This document shows, in pieces, positions 17,565-27,327 of a stretch of 64,000 nucleotides of DNA. The position numbers and the translations under genes are program-made. The stretch spans positions 248,001 to 312,000 of the forward strand of contig NZ_JAGYPH010000004.1 in the NCBI RefSeq assembly GCF_018343525.1, written 5' to 3'. This DNA is from Lederbergia citrea. GTDB lineage: Bacteria; Bacillota; Bacilli; Bacillales; Bacillaceae_C. Position 1 is the stretch's first letter. Each line of letters opens with the position of its first letter. The notes below the pieces were generated by a model. The model was not told the origin of the DNA, did not search any database, and worked only from the letters and a program-made list of their open reading frames with translations.

Positions 17565-17593
17565 AGTATACCTTAAGTTTAAATTTGTTACAA
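17565..17593 (-). promoter_or_regulatory. Promoter of the opuC operon
   Basis: Minus-strand TTGTAA (17588-17593) and TATACT (17565-17570) are exactly 17 nt apart. The transcript would begin just before the terminator hairpin. Confidence 0.65.
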
Positions 17594-17953
17594 AGTGCAC
17601 AATCTGTTCTTTATAGTGGTAATCCTCTTTATTCCTACAGGATATGTAAGAATGTGTATAGAAGTAGATAAATCCTCCTAGTTACTGCTTAAACCTCTCT
17701 TTATCTATCATAGGAAAGAGAATTTTCAGAATGAAGTGAGAGAAAAAGAAACATCACCTTTTATTATTGATTATTAAATCAACTAGACGATGAAGGGGTT
17801 CTACCTGCCTGTGGGCCTTTGCAAATCCTAGTTTTATCTATGATGTTTGCTCCTATAACTATGTAGTGAATTGAATTTCAATCCGTTAGATAAAGTGGTA
17901 AAACAACACAATAATTCGGGACTTTATGATTAGGTACTTTTTCATTTTCCCTA
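17594..17953. other. Intergenic stretch without recognised features
   Basis: About 360 nt of AT-rich sequence between the divergent opuC and MFS promoters. I see no gene, RNA or convincing repeat in it. Confidence 0.5.
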
Positions 17954-17982
17954 TTGAAAAAATGTCGTGCGTCAGGTAATAT
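17954..17982 (+). promoter_or_regulatory. Candidate promoter of the MFS gene
   Basis: TTGAAA at 17954-17959 and TAATAT at 17977-17982 with 17-nt spacing. This predicts a leader of about 145 nt. Confidence 0.5.
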
Positions 17983-18018
17983 ATTTAAGTTATTATATAA
18001 GATATTTTCTATTGATTT

Positions 18019-18092
18019 TAGTACTTGAAGTACTATTTCTGTGGTTTTAGGAGACCTTCTATCCAGAAATAATGGATGGGAGTTTTTTATTT
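18019..18092 (+). promoter_or_regulatory. MFS leader: palindrome and attenuator-like hairpins
   Basis: TAGTACTTGAAGTACTA (18019-18035) is a perfect palindrome apart from its centre. Downstream, ATCCA/TGGAT with CTTC/GGAG flanks forms a terminator-like stem before TTTTTT (about 18057-18088). TTTCTGTGG just upstream can instead pair with CCAGAAA, which would break that stem. This is the layout of an antiterminator/terminator pair. Confidence 0.5.
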
Positions 18093-18133
18093 GTAAAAAT
18101 CTCTATCTCAACTAATTAGAAAAGGGGAATGTT

Positions 18134-19351
18134 ATGTCACAGTTATTGCGTAATCGCTTTGTGCAGGCGATCTTTATTTCATCATTATTTTTGCAAGCGG
18201 GCATTTGGGTGCGAAACTTCGCTGTCCTCTTGTTCGTCATGGAGAAAACGAATGGTGATGCTTTTGCCATTTCGATGATTTCCGTTGCTGAATTTGCACC
18301 AATCTTTATTTTCTCCTTTATCGGAGGTGCATTTGCTGATCGTTGGCGGCCAAAAAGAACAATGGTATGGTGCGATATTTTAAGTGCTGTTTCAGTATTC
18401 GCCATCCTTCTTACCCTTGTGTTCGGAACTTGGAAGGTAGTCTTCTTTGCCACCTTGATTTCCGCGATACTGTCACAATTCTCCCAACCATCTGGGATGA
18501 AGTTGTTTAAAATGCACCTCCCTCCTGAATTGATTCAGCAGGCAATGTCTATTTACCAAACGATATTTGCTATTTTTATGATATTAGGTCCAATGCTTGG
18601 CACACTTGTCTTCCAACAGTTGGGAATTAATATTTCCATTTCGATTACTGGTATTGCATTCCTACTTTCTGCAGCAGCTTTAGCCTTCATCCCTAAGGAC
18701 CGGATGCCGGAAGAGAATAAACCAAAAACATCCATTCTCAAAGAAATGAAGGGCGGGGTCCAGTACGTACTGGCAAAAAAGGAATTAAAACTTCTTGGCG
18801 TTTGTTTTATGGCAGCTGGGCTTGCAATTGGCTTAATTCACCCTTTAAACATTTTTCTTGTAACAGAACGGCTAGGTTTAGCTAAAGAAAGCCTCCAATG
18901 GCTATTAATGGTGAACGGTGGTGGGATGATACTAGGTGGAGCAGTAACCATGATGTTTTCAAAATCAGTTCCACCTCAAAGACTGCTTGTGATTGGGATG
19001 CTCGCCAATGCAGTTGGTTTAAGTATTACAGGTGTATCCACTGTTCTTTGGATCACATTAATCGCGCAATTTATTAATGGCTTATTCATGCCTAGTATCC
19101 AAATCGGGATTAATACAATGATTTTGCAAAATACAAAAGCAGAATTCATTGGTCGAGTAAACGGGATATTAAGCCCGCTATTTACCGGATCCATGGTGTT
19201 AACGATGAGTATTGCTGGAACATTGAAGGAAATATTTTCGATCGTCACGATGTTTGAGGTTGCGTCCATCTTATTTATTATCGGGCTTATATTCATCTTG
19301 CCGATATATAACTTGAAAGCACCTCAGAATTTGGAAGGCGATGTAGTATAA
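18134..19351 (+). CDS. MFS transporter, drug/macrolide-efflux type
   Basis: A 405-residue protein with twelve hydrophobic segments. The loop 2-3 motif A variant GGAFADRWRPKRTM is present. The overall form (a 30-residue cytoplasmic loop around IPKDRMPEENKPK, then a second half starting with a KELKLL segment) matches the Mef/enterobactin-exporter-like group. AAAAGGGG precedes ATG. The long leader with competing hairpins supports an inducible resistance or efflux function, but the substrate is not readable. It is monocistronic with a terminator at 19366-19404. Confidence 0.88.
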   Translation: MSQLLRNRFVQAIFISSLFLQAGIWVRNFAVLLFVMEKTNGDAFAISMISVAEFAPIFIFSFIGGAFADRWRPKRTMVWCDILSAVSVFAILLTLVFGTWKVVFFATLISAILSQFSQPSGMKLFKMHLPPELIQQAMSIYQTIFAIFMILGPMLGTLVFQQLGINISISITGIAFLLSAAALAFIPKDRMPEENKPKTSILKEMKGGVQYVLAKKELKLLGVCFMAAGLAIGLIHPLNIFLVTERLGLAKESLQWLLMVNGGGMILGGAVTMMFSKSVPPQRLLVIGMLANAVGLSITGVSTVLWITLIAQFINGLFMPSIQIGINTMILQNTKAEFIGRVNGILSPLFTGSMVLTMSIAGTLKEIFSIVTMFEVASILFIIGLIFILPIYNLKAPQNLEGDVV

Positions 19352-19365
19352 TCATTCTTCATTTA

Positions 19366-19404
19366 AAAAGACATCCTAACTCTTATTGGGATGTCTTCTT
19401 TTTT
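19366..19404 (+). terminator. Terminator after the MFS gene
   Basis: AAGACATCC pairs with GGATGTCTT, followed by a long T-run. Confidence 0.85.
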
Positions 19405-19457
19405 TGATAAGTATCAATATTTTGTTTTTCTGTAACAAAGGTATATGGTTACTATTC

Positions 19458-21131
19458 CTACACCGTAAATCTCCCAAGTACTTCCCTTAGCTTTTTAGAC
19501 AAATCATTTAAAGCCTGTGCTTCATTTGCAACCTCATCTATAGAAGAGCTTTGTTCTTCTGCCGAGGCTGTTATTTGATCCATATTTCCAGCAATTTGTT
19601 GAGATATCGCAGCAATTTCCTCCATACCACTGACCATGCTGTGCATTTGGGTATTTACATCATGAGCAACACTTGATGAAGCTTTCGCTTCCATTAATAC
19701 TTTTACTACTACAGCTACAATTTCGTCAAAAGAACGTTCGGTTTCATAAACCATCTTTATACTGTTTTTTAGAACTTCTGCACCGTTTGACATGGATTGT
19801 ACAACTTGCCTTGTTTCTATTCGTATTTCTTCGATAATTTCTTGAATTTGCTTACCTGACTGCCCAGATTGTTCTGCTAGTTTCCTCACTTCCTTTGCCA
19901 CTACTGCAAATCCCTTGCCGTGTTCACCTGCACTTGCTGCTTCAATTGCAGCGTTTAATGAAAGCAAATTGGTCTGATTTGCTATGTCACTAATTAAATT
20001 AACAATATTGTCAATTTGAGATGATTTCGCCTCTAATGCATAAATCCTTTCAGCCGTTTCACTTACTGCTTTTTGTCCAATGTTCATTTGTTCTACTGTT
20101 TTTCCGACTAATTGTTGACCTATATTTGCTTTTTGATTTGCCAAACTTGCAGAATTCTCAACACTTTTAATGGAATTCGCAACTTTGTCGACGGAATCAG
20201 ATATGCTTGAAATAGTATCGGTACCTTTCATGGTAGTTTGAACTTGGTTATCCATTCCAATAGCGGATTCACCTACCGCACTAGCAATATGCTCTGATGC
20301 TAGCATGGAATCATGAAATGCCATGTTTAATTTTTCTGAGGTATCAGTTATGTATTTTGTACTTGTTTCCAAGTGCCCTATTAAAGTATTTAGACTGTCG
20401 ACCATTTGATTAAAGCCTTCAGAAAGAGCTTCGATTTCCTTTGAGGATGAACGTAAATGGATCTTTGTTTGAAGATCGCCTCCTGCAACCTTTTCCATCG
20501 ATTTCTTTAATAAATCAATAGGTTTAATGACCTTCCGAATAGTCAAATAACCAAGAATACTAGACACCATAATCGAAAATACAGTCATACCAATTGTGAG
20601 ATTGCGATACATTTTTACAGGCTGTAAATATTCTTGGTTAGAGAGCGCTATCACATATATGGAATCATCCATTTCAATTTGATAGGAAAAGGAAATAGTC
20701 AGTCCCTTAACATGAAAAACACCTTGCTTTTGATCATAAATTCCTTTTATTTCTGAGGCAGAAAATGCCGGTAGTGGACTGTTAAAGCCATCAAATGCTT
20801 TGACACTTCCATCCTTTGTTATTTGAAATTGCATTGGATTTTGATTAGATTTTTTGTATATTTTTTCATTTTGACTAAGGGCATATGCAAGTTTTCTATT
20901 AAATTCCTTTTTTGTTGCAGTTGATTTAAGCATCGTTATTTTCTCTGTCATTACTTCTGCAGAAGACTGCAATTGCTGTTCAATCGAAGAAATGGTAAAT
21001 TGCTTGTTTTTTTCATAACTGATGTACGCTATGATTACGGAAGATAATGAGATAACTAAAATAATCGGCAATACTAAAATTGTTTGGAGACTAAATCTAC
21101 CTTGTTTAAATAACCCTTTTTGTGTTTTCAC
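19458..21131 (-). CDS. Methyl-accepting chemotaxis protein
   Basis: A 557-residue transmembrane chemoreceptor: TM1 at about 17-38, a small extracellular ligand region (about 40-177, too short for a double Cache domain), TM2 at about 178-198, HAMP at about 200-250, then the methyl-accepting signalling hairpin with the conserved tip region around [20 protein letters not shown]. It ends in a helical C-terminus without a CheR-binding pentapeptide. It should pass signals to CheA/CheW at the cell pole. It is a single gene; the ligand is unknown. Confidence 0.95.
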   Translation of the reverse strand: MKTQKGLFKQGRFSLQTILVLPIILVISLSSVIIAYISYEKNKQFTISSIEQQLQSSAEVMTEKITMLKSTATKKEFNRKLAYALSQNEKIYKKSNQNPMQFQITKDGSVKAFDGFNSPLPAFSASEIKGIYDQKQGVFHVKGLTISFSYQIEMDDSIYVIALSNQEYLQPVKMYRNLTIGMTVFSIMVSSILGYLTIRKVIKPIDLLKKSMEKVAGGDLQTKIHLRSSSKEIEALSEGFNQMVDSLNTLIGHLETSTKYITDTSEKLNMAFHDSMLASEHIASAVGESAIGMDNQVQTTMKGTDTISSISDSVDKVANSIKSVENSASLANQKANIGQQLVGKTVEQMNIGQKAVSETAERIYALEAKSSQIDNIVNLISDIANQTNLLSLNAAIEAASAGEHGKGFAVVAKEVRKLAEQSGQSGKQIQEIIEEIRIETRQVVQSMSNGAEVLKNSIKMVYETERSFDEIVAVVVKVLMEAKASSSVAHDVNTQMHSMVSGMEEIAAISQQIAGNMDQITASAEEQSSSIDEVANEAQALNDLSKKLREVLGRFTV

Positions 21132-21445
21132 CTAATCCACTCTCTCTATTATTTCAGTTTAAAAATACCTATGATGAAATTCCTATAATAATCATTTAAT
21201 CCTATTATTGTTAAAATAATATTTAGATGAAGTAAAGGTTATGTGTAGATTTGATTGAGGCTTAGAAGAAAATAAACACCTTGTTGTTTTTACCATAGAA
21301 AAAACGGATATTCATTTCCCCTTCGGAAATAAATACCCGTTTCTAAATCACGATAGTTTTTCTTTCCCTTCTTCGATTGATGAAAAAGTACAACCTCCCT
21401 CCTTTGCAAAATGCAGCGAATGCTTTGAAAGTAATTCAATCCTAC
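21132..21445. other. Intergenic region with operon terminator
   Basis: No gene seen. It contains the upstream region of the chemoreceptor and the terminator described at 21297-21342. Confidence 0.6.
21297..21342 (-). terminator. Terminator of the six-gene oxidoreductase/isomerase operon
   Basis: AAACGG-TATT-ATTTCC pairs with GGAAAT-AATA-CCGTTT. On the minus strand the stem is followed by six T (21298-21303). Confidence 0.8.
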
Positions 21446-22507
21446 TTAATCAAAATAAATTTCTTTCCCCTTTTCAGCCGATTCATATATTCCACACAAG
21501 ATCTTCGTCATTTCAACACCGTCTTGTACTGGGCTTCGTGTTTCTTTTTCACCTAAGCATGTATCGATAAAGTGGTCAATTTCTGCTTGGAAACCTTGAA
21601 CAAAATCAAAGGTCAAGCTATCTACTTGTGGAGTGATGTTTAATATTGTGTCGTGTTTTTCCGTAATGATGGAAAGTTCCGGCTCTAATTCTGCTCCACC
21701 CTTTGTGCCATATAGCTTCACAGCAATTTCATCTTTTTTCGCATGAAGCGTGAAGCTGACATCTACAAGTAAGGAAGCTCCGCCTTCGAAGCGAATCATC
21801 GCATTGGCCATATCCTCTACCGTATTTTTATCAGGATCATAATCTGCAGCTTGATAGAATGATAGATTTTTAATGTTCTTTCTATTACCTAGTTGTGAAT
21901 AAGTGTTTCCACTAATAGATTTAACCTTAGGACGTCCCATCAAATACCAAAGTACATCGATGACATGGACACCGAGATCAATTAATGGACCACCACCAGA
22001 TCTTTCTTTGTCAGAGAACCATCCACCTGGATTACCCAATCTCCGGATGCAAGTCGCTTTCGCGTAGTAAATTTCTCCAAGTTCTTTCTGATCAATAAAT
22101 TGTTTAATGATTTGCGTGTTGGATGCATATCTTCTGACAAAGCCAACTTGAAGTGTTTTTCCGCTTCGTTTTACGGCCTCTTCAACTTGCAACGCCTTCT
22201 CAACACTTGTTGTAAGTGGTTTTTCCACTAATACGTTTTTCCCATGATCAAGCGCCGCAATCGCAATTTCTGCATGGGAAGTATTCCATGTACAAATACT
22301 TACAGCGTCAATCTCTGGATCATTCATCAGCTCATTGTAATCAACGTACACCTTACTTGCTCCATATTTCTCAGCCTTTTCTTTCGCTCTTTCTTCATTT
22401 AGGTCACAAATGGCGTAAATTTCTACTTTTTTATTATTTGCATATGATTGAAAATGCGCTTCAGATATAGAACCTGCACCGATAACACCTATTTTTAATT
22501 TAGCCAT
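21446..22507 (-). CDS. Gfo/Idh/MocA oxidoreductase (operon gene 6)
   Basis: A 353-residue NAD(P)-dependent dehydrogenase of the glucose-fructose/inositol type: GVIGAGSISEAHF for nucleotide binding and NVLVEKPLTTS with the conserved EKP. GGGPLIDLGVHVIDVLWYLMG carries the conserved His-containing helix of sugar dehydrogenases. It is the last gene of the operon, 12 nt after the TIM-barrel gene. In the 3-keto-glycoside interpretation it could oxidise or reduce a sugar at C3; in an inositol interpretation it could be a cyclitol dehydrogenase. Confidence 0.9.
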   Translation of the reverse strand: MAKLKIGVIGAGSISEAHFQSYANNKKVEIYAICDLNEERAKEKAEKYGASKVYVDYNELMNDPEIDAVSICTWNTSHAEIAIAALDHGKNVLVEKPLTTSVEKALQVEEAVKRSGKTLQVGFVRRYASNTQIIKQFIDQKELGEIYYAKATCIRRLGNPGGWFSDKERSGGGPLIDLGVHVIDVLWYLMGRPKVKSISGNTYSQLGNRKNIKNLSFYQAADYDPDKNTVEDMANAMIRFEGGASLLVDVSFTLHAKKDEIAVKLYGTKGGAELEPELSIITEKHDTILNITPQVDSLTFDFVQGFQAEIDHFIDTCLGEKETRSPVQDGVEMTKILCGIYESAEKGKEIYFD

Positions 22508-22519
22508 ACTCTTTTCCCC

Positions 22520-23383
22520 CTACTCTTCATTAAATAATCTACGGACATTGTCTAATCCAATCCTTGAACCTTGTTTACATTCTTCTAGGCCTTCAAATTC
22601 AATTGAAATATAACCATCATAGTTTGAATTTTTAATAATTCTTACAATCTCTCTCATATCGATGTCGCCATGCCCAACGATTGCACCTCTTAAATAATTT
22701 CCACCCGTTGTTTGAAACCAACCTTCGCCTGGATTTTCATAGGAAGGACGAACATAAAAGTCTTTAAAATGGACCATGGAAGCTTGTCCTATATTTTTCT
22801 TAACTGCTGATACGGAGTCTTCATCTACACACATAAAGTTCCCAACATCGACAGTCGTTTTAAAATTGCTTCGATTTACTTCGGAAACGAGACGTAAAAC
22901 ACGATCACTCGCCTGTACATAAAAACCATGATTCTCAATGCTTGTTGTAATATCAAATTGTGCTGCATAGTCGGCAATTTGTTGGCATGCATCAACGAGA
23001 ATTGGCAGGTCCTTTTCAAACTGGATGATAGATGCTTCTTCCCCTGCACGCCATGCAACATCGTGTCTCATCATCTTAACGCCCAATGCATTGGCGATAT
23101 CTACTTGTTTCTTTACTCTTTCTATTTCCTGTTCAAATGCTTCTTGATCTTCAGTAATAAAATTTGCCCCTATTAAATAATGTGAAAGCTCAATTCCAAC
23201 GCTTTGTGCTTTCTCTATAATTTCATTAATTAATTGAGGATTATCATCTAAGCTAAACCCTAAAGGCACAATCTCAATATGATCTGCTCCTTGATCTGCG
23301 ACCCATTGAATCGCATCGATAATGGTCATTTCCCCAGAGTTGATTGCTTGATATAAACTGTATGAACTTAATCCGATTTTCAT
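22520..23383 (-). CDS. TIM-barrel sugar isomerase/epimerase-like protein (operon gene 5)
   Basis: A 287-residue AP-endonuclease-2 superfamily barrel (IolE/IolH/xylose-isomerase-like). Metal ligands are suggested by IEIVPLGF, MMRHDVAW, SIENHGFY, TVDVGNFM, MVHFKDFY and SIEFEGLE, the usual Glu/Asp/His positions at strand ends. It is strikingly similar along its whole length to the protein at 62850-63725, so the two are paralogues. Such proteins isomerise keto-sugars or act on 3-keto-glycosides. GAGGTG precedes ATG. Confidence 0.88.
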   Translation of the reverse strand: MKIGLSSYSLYQAINSGEMTIIDAIQWVADQGADHIEIVPLGFSLDDNPQLINEIIEKAQSVGIELSHYLIGANFITEDQEAFEQEIERVKKQVDIANALGVKMMRHDVAWRAGEEASIIQFEKDLPILVDACQQIADYAAQFDITTSIENHGFYVQASDRVLRLVSEVNRSNFKTTVDVGNFMCVDEDSVSAVKKNIGQASMVHFKDFYVRPSYENPGEGWFQTTGGNYLRGAIVGHGDIDMREIVRIIKNSNYDGYISIEFEGLEECKQGSRIGLDNVRRLFNEE

Positions 23384-23433
23384 TTTTACACCTCGTATCT
23401 ATGTAAGTAGCCTTAACAAGCGATTGGCTCAAA

Positions 23434-24414
23434 TCATCTATTCAAAAATACGGTCTCTCTCTTTTCATCTGACTCATGCGCCGCCTTTACTACCTCCAAT
23501 GTACGCAGGCCATCAGTCCCTGTAATTGACGGATTTCCGCCTTTTTTAACACATTTAATGAAGTCTTTAATCAGCCCTTCGTCCATGTCTTCAGAGAATG
23601 GAAGTTGCTCGATGCTACCCGCTCCGTCATTGTAGAAAAGGGTATGTTGTTTAAAAGCATCAACGGAAAGGTTTCCTTTTGTTCCAACAAAGTTAATAAT
23701 TGCATCTCCCCATGTTGGGAATGTTTGCGGTCGTGACCAGCTTGGATCGATTGAAACGATGACTCCAGATTCAAGCTCCAATGTAACCATGCCGCAATCC
23801 TCAACGTCGATGTCGTAAAACCTTGTGTCTAATTCTGCATAGACACTCTTTACTTCATCTTTTAGGATCCATCTGATTAAGTCCATAATATGAACAATAT
23901 GATCAGTTGCTGCTCCGCCGCCTGAAAGGTCCTTCTCAATGAACCATCCGCCCGGCATTTTTCCGTGGTTCGTACCACTGATAGCAATCACTTCTCCGAT
24001 TGCTCCGCTTTCAATTAACTGTTTCGCTTTTCCTAAAACTGGAGCAAATCGAACAGGATATGCGACTTGAAGAATGACTCCTTCTTCTTCACATACTTTA
24101 ATCATTTCTTTTGCATCTTCGATCTCCGTTGCAATTGGCTTTTCACATAATATATGTTTTTTCGCCCTTGCCGCTTGAATTACATGCTCTTTATGATTGG
24201 CATTCTCTGAACAAATGATCACAGCGTCAATGTCAGTATTTAAAAACTCATCAAAATCGGAAGTGAATTGACAATCAAACTTTGTAGCCATTTCTTTTCC
24301 ACGTTGCTCGTCATTATCCCAAATATATGCAAGCTCAACTTCTGGATTGTTAACGATGTGCGTTGCATAACTAAGGGCATGCATATGGGCAAAGCTAATG
24401 ATGCCGATTTTCAT
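23434..24414 (-). CDS. Gfo/Idh/MocA oxidoreductase (operon gene 4)
   Basis: A 326-residue dehydrogenase beginning MKIGIISFAHMHALSYA, an unusual nucleotide-binding loop in which the canonical GxGxxG is replaced by a SFAHMHA sequence. EKP is present in HILCEKPIATE, and GGGAATDHIVHIMDLIRWIL carries the catalytic-helix pattern. The AHxH loop appears in a subset of family members and may alter cofactor handling. GGAGG lies upstream, and it is separated from the preceding gene by only 1 nt, indicating coupling. Confidence 0.88.
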   Translation of the reverse strand: MKIGIISFAHMHALSYATHIVNNPEVELAYIWDNDEQRGKEMATKFDCQFTSDFDEFLNTDIDAVIICSENANHKEHVIQAARAKKHILCEKPIATEIEDAKEMIKVCEEEGVILQVAYPVRFAPVLGKAKQLIESGAIGEVIAISGTNHGKMPGGWFIEKDLSGGGAATDHIVHIMDLIRWILKDEVKSVYAELDTRFYDIDVEDCGMVTLELESGVIVSIDPSWSRPQTFPTWGDAIINFVGTKGNLSVDAFKQHTLFYNDGAGSIEQLPFSEDMDEGLIKDFIKCVKKGGNPSITGTDGLRTLEVVKAAHESDEKRETVFLNR

Positions 24415-24415
24415 T

Positions 24416-25417
24416 TTATCTTCCTCCTTCTGTGAGTGTCACTGGTTGTCCCTCTTTTGCAGATCTTATAGCTGCTTGAGCAACTTTAATAGATTTAGCA
24501 GCTTCTTCAGCAGTGATGATTGGTTCTTCTTTGCCTAATAAACAGTTTACAAAATGTTCCAGTTGACGTTGATATGGATCTTTTTCAAGTACATTTCTTG
24601 GAACTTGTACTCCGGATTGATTACCTACTTGGGGACGAATTTGTACTTCCAAAGGATTACTCTCATTATGGTTGTACGTTATCATCCCTTTGTCTCCAGC
24701 CAGTTCAAAAGAAGCATGGAAGTTTGTCTCTGCCCATGAAAGCTCAACATAACAAATTGTTCCATCGGTCATTTTTAATGTAATAAAACCAAACTCCACA
24801 TTGCCCTTTTCTTCCCTGCTTCGTTTAACACGTTTCGCCATAACTCTTTGCACATCGCCGAATGTCCATAATAACCAGTCAAGATCATGGATTCCAAGGT
24901 CGAGAAATAGCCCCCCGCTTCTTGCTTCATCCGCATACCATGAATCTCCATTTGGTGGATGCGGCACACCTCTTTTCATTCTTATGACACCTGGTTTTCC
25001 AATGGATCCATCAAGAATTTGCTGTCTTGCATTGGCGTACTCAGGAAAAAAGCGAAGTGTGTGACCTATATGCAATTGAACGTTATTCTCTTTACATACT
25101 AAGATTGCTTCTTCAGCTTCCTCAGCTGTTAAAGCTAATGGCTTTTCACAAATAACATGTTTTTTAGCATTTGCAGCTTCTTTAACTAGCTCGGAATGAG
25201 TGTCAGTTGGCGTACAAATATCAATGACATCAACGTCAGTGGCCGCAAGTAGCTCTTGAATACTTGTGTACGATTTGATTCCATATTTATTTGCCACTTC
25301 ATCTAATCTAGTTTTATTCCTGGCGATAACGCCTACAACTTCAACGCCTTGTATTTTAGACCAAGAATCCAAGTGTCGTTGGCCAAGTTTTCCCGAACCA
25401 ATTACTGCTATTTTCAT
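24416..25417 (-). CDS. Gfo/Idh/MocA oxidoreductase (operon gene 3)
   Basis: A 333-residue dehydrogenase: KIAVIGSGKLGQRHLDSW for the Rossmann loop, HVICEKPLAL with EKP, and GGLFLDLGIHDLDWLLWTFG for the active-site helix. I choose the ATG at 25417, 8 nt after GGTGG, because this places the Rossmann motif at the extreme N-terminus. The DIHDLDWL motif resembles enzymes that act on inositols or on glycosides. Its substrate should be related to those of its operon neighbours. Confidence 0.9.
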   Translation of the reverse strand: MKIAVIGSGKLGQRHLDSWSKIQGVEVVGVIARNKTRLDEVANKYGIKSYTSIQELLAATDVDVIDICTPTDTHSELVKEAANAKKHVICEKPLALTAEEAEEAILVCKENNVQLHIGHTLRFFPEYANARQQILDGSIGKPGVIRMKRGVPHPPNGDSWYADEARSGGLFLDLGIHDLDWLLWTFGDVQRVMAKRVKRSREEKGNVEFGFITLKMTDGTICYVELSWAETNFHASFELAGDKGMITYNHNESNPLEVQIRPQVGNQSGVQVPRNVLEKDPYQRQLEHFVNCLLGKEEPIITAEEAAKSIKVAQAAIRSAKEGQPVTLTEGGR

Positions 25418-25441
25418 CAACAATACCACCTCATACTCTAT

Positions 25442-26419
25442 TTAATTAAACTCACCCATACGTACTGTTTCCCGTATTTTATTGGATTGATTGGCAGCAA
25501 GACTTACAGCCAGTGTTTTTAAACCCTCATCATAGGATGATAAAATTAAATCTTGATTATTTGTTCGTACCGCTTCAATGAAGATGCGATCTTGTTCCTC
25601 ATAAAAATCAACATTCGATTTATAAATGGTTGTTTTATCTTTTTCAATGATTGATAGCGTCGTACCATTCAGCTCAATTCGGAAATCGCGTCCTAATATT
25701 TCCACACCCATACGATGATCATTTTGAGTAAAAGAACTGTCCAAGTGTCCTACTGCTCCAGACTCAAATGCAACATTGACGGAAGTGACATCGGGAATAT
25801 CGACATTTTCAATATTTGACATCACTTGAAGTGACATATTTGCATGTACATCTTCAATATCACCTGCGAAGTAACGCATTGCATCGAGAATATGTGTAGA
25901 TTGCTCAACTAGCTGCCCGCCTGATTTACTTTGAACCCGGTACCAAGGTGTTTCAACAAAACTAGAAATATAATGTCCGCGGACCATTGCAATTTTTTTA
26001 TCTTCCAAATACTCTTTTGCTTTTTGAACAGTATCTAAATAGCGAAGGCAGTAGCCCGAAGCATTGATCACCCCCGATTCGCGGATGATTGCTGCTTTTT
26101 TCTTTGCCTTTTCAAGATCTAGCTCTAATGGTTTTTCAACTAAAATATGAATCCCTTTTTGCACTGCTTTTTCTTCAATCTCTCCATGGGCAAATGGCGG
26201 GACACTGACAAATAGTGCATCTAATTTTTCTTTTTCAAGCATTTCATCAAAGTCTGTATAAGCTGTTGCATTAAATGTCTCACCTTGTTTTTTGGCATTT
26301 TCTTCAGAAATGTCACAAACAGCGACGATCTCGGCATGTTCATTGTTAGAAATATTTTTCAAATGTACAGTCGCTATACCGCCTACACCAACAAAACCTA
26401 CTTTTACTTTTTCCATCAT
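25442..26419 (-). CDS. Gfo/Idh/MocA oxidoreductase (operon gene 2)
   Basis: A 325-residue dehydrogenase with VGFVGVGGIATVHLKNIS and HILVEKPLEL (EKP). SGGQLVEQSTHILDAMRYFAG is a variant of the active-site helix in which the usual DxGxH sequence reads EQSTH, so substrate or chemistry may differ from the other members. The start ATG 26419 overlaps the preceding stop (TAATG) and lies after AAGGGG, indicating translational coupling with gene 1. Confidence 0.9.
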   Translation of the reverse strand: MMEKVKVGFVGVGGIATVHLKNISNNEHAEIVAVCDISEENAKKQGETFNATAYTDFDEMLEKEKLDALFVSVPPFAHGEIEEKAVQKGIHILVEKPLELDLEKAKKKAAIIRESGVINASGYCLRYLDTVQKAKEYLEDKKIAMVRGHYISSFVETPWYRVQSKSGGQLVEQSTHILDAMRYFAGDIEDVHANMSLQVMSNIENVDIPDVTSVNVAFESGAVGHLDSSFTQNDHRMGVEILGRDFRIELNGTTLSIIEKDKTTIYKSNVDFYEEQDRIFIEAVRTNNQDLILSSYDEGLKTLAVSLAANQSNKIRETVRMGEFN

Positions 26420-27246
26420 TAGCGCCCCTTTTTTAAAATTACATCTAAATGACGTGCCGTGTCGTCTGCTAATGTGCTTGGGCATAAGGCATACGGAGAT
26501 AATTCAGCAGTTAGAGTATCTTCATAGCCAATTTCATCAAGAGCCGCAATTACTGCTTTCCAATTTACATCACCAGCTAAAAGTGGAACAAAACCGGTGA
26601 TATTACCGACTTTTGTACTAAAATCTTTGACATGTACCTTTAAGATTCTTTTACCAAGTATGCGTATCCATTGCTCTGGAAAACCAAATTGCAAAACATT
26701 TCCGACATCAAAATATGCTCCGACATAGTCCGACTCGAATTCATCGATATATGCCGCCATCTCTAACGGAGAAAGCAAAAATTTATTCCAGACATTTTCT
26801 ATGCCGATTTTCACATTGTATTTTTTTGCTGTAGGGATCACTTGTTTAAGCGACTCAAGACTTCTGTTGTAACATTCTTCATAGGATACATGTTCCGAAA
26901 CCGCTCCCGGTACAACCAAAATCGTATCCATTCCTATGTAACTGGCAAGCTCCAACATTTTCTCTACAACTGTTATTCCTTGTTTTCGAATATTTTCATC
27001 TGAGGAGCATAATGGCGTTTTCCAAAGTAGCGACGTCGATAAACTTCGAAGTTGCAATTGATACTTAGATGCGAGCGCTGCAATTTCTTCTGCTTGCTCC
27101 TTTGTGGTTTCCGTTGTTAGCCCTATCCCACCTTCTTCATTGAGATTAAGTTCCACTGCGTCAAAACCAGCCTGTCTACTATACTCAAAAATATTTTCAA
27201 GTGGTGTATTTTCGGGGTAACACCACTGATTAATTCCTTTAAGCAT
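26419..27246 (-). CDS. TIM-barrel sugar isomerase/epimerase-like protein (operon gene 1)
   Basis: A 275-residue xylose-isomerase-like barrel: FDAVELNLNEEGGIG, GMDTILVVPG, IGIENVWNKF, GAYFDVGNVLQFG, LKVHVKDFS and TAELSPY carry the acidic and His metal-site positions. It starts at ATG 27246, after a perfect AAGGAGG. It is less similar to the other two TIM barrels of this window than they are to each other. As first gene, behind a cre-overlapped promoter, it defines a catabolic operon of six genes. Confidence 0.88.
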   Translation of the reverse strand: MLKGINQWCYPENTPLENIFEYSRQAGFDAVELNLNEEGGIGLTTETTKEQAEEIAALASKYQLQLRSLSTSLLWKTPLCSSDENIRKQGITVVEKMLELASYIGMDTILVVPGAVSEHVSYEECYNRSLESLKQVIPTAKKYNVKIGIENVWNKFLLSPLEMAAYIDEFESDYVGAYFDVGNVLQFGFPEQWIRILGKRILKVHVKDFSTKVGNITGFVPLLAGDVNWKAVIAALDEIGYEDTLTAELSPYALCPSTLADDTARHLDVILKKGR

Positions 27247-27327
27247 GACTTTCCTCCTTATATGATCTAGGTAAATATTAATGAAGCCAATCCTGTTCAT
27301 TTTGATTGATAAAACTTCCAATTAACC

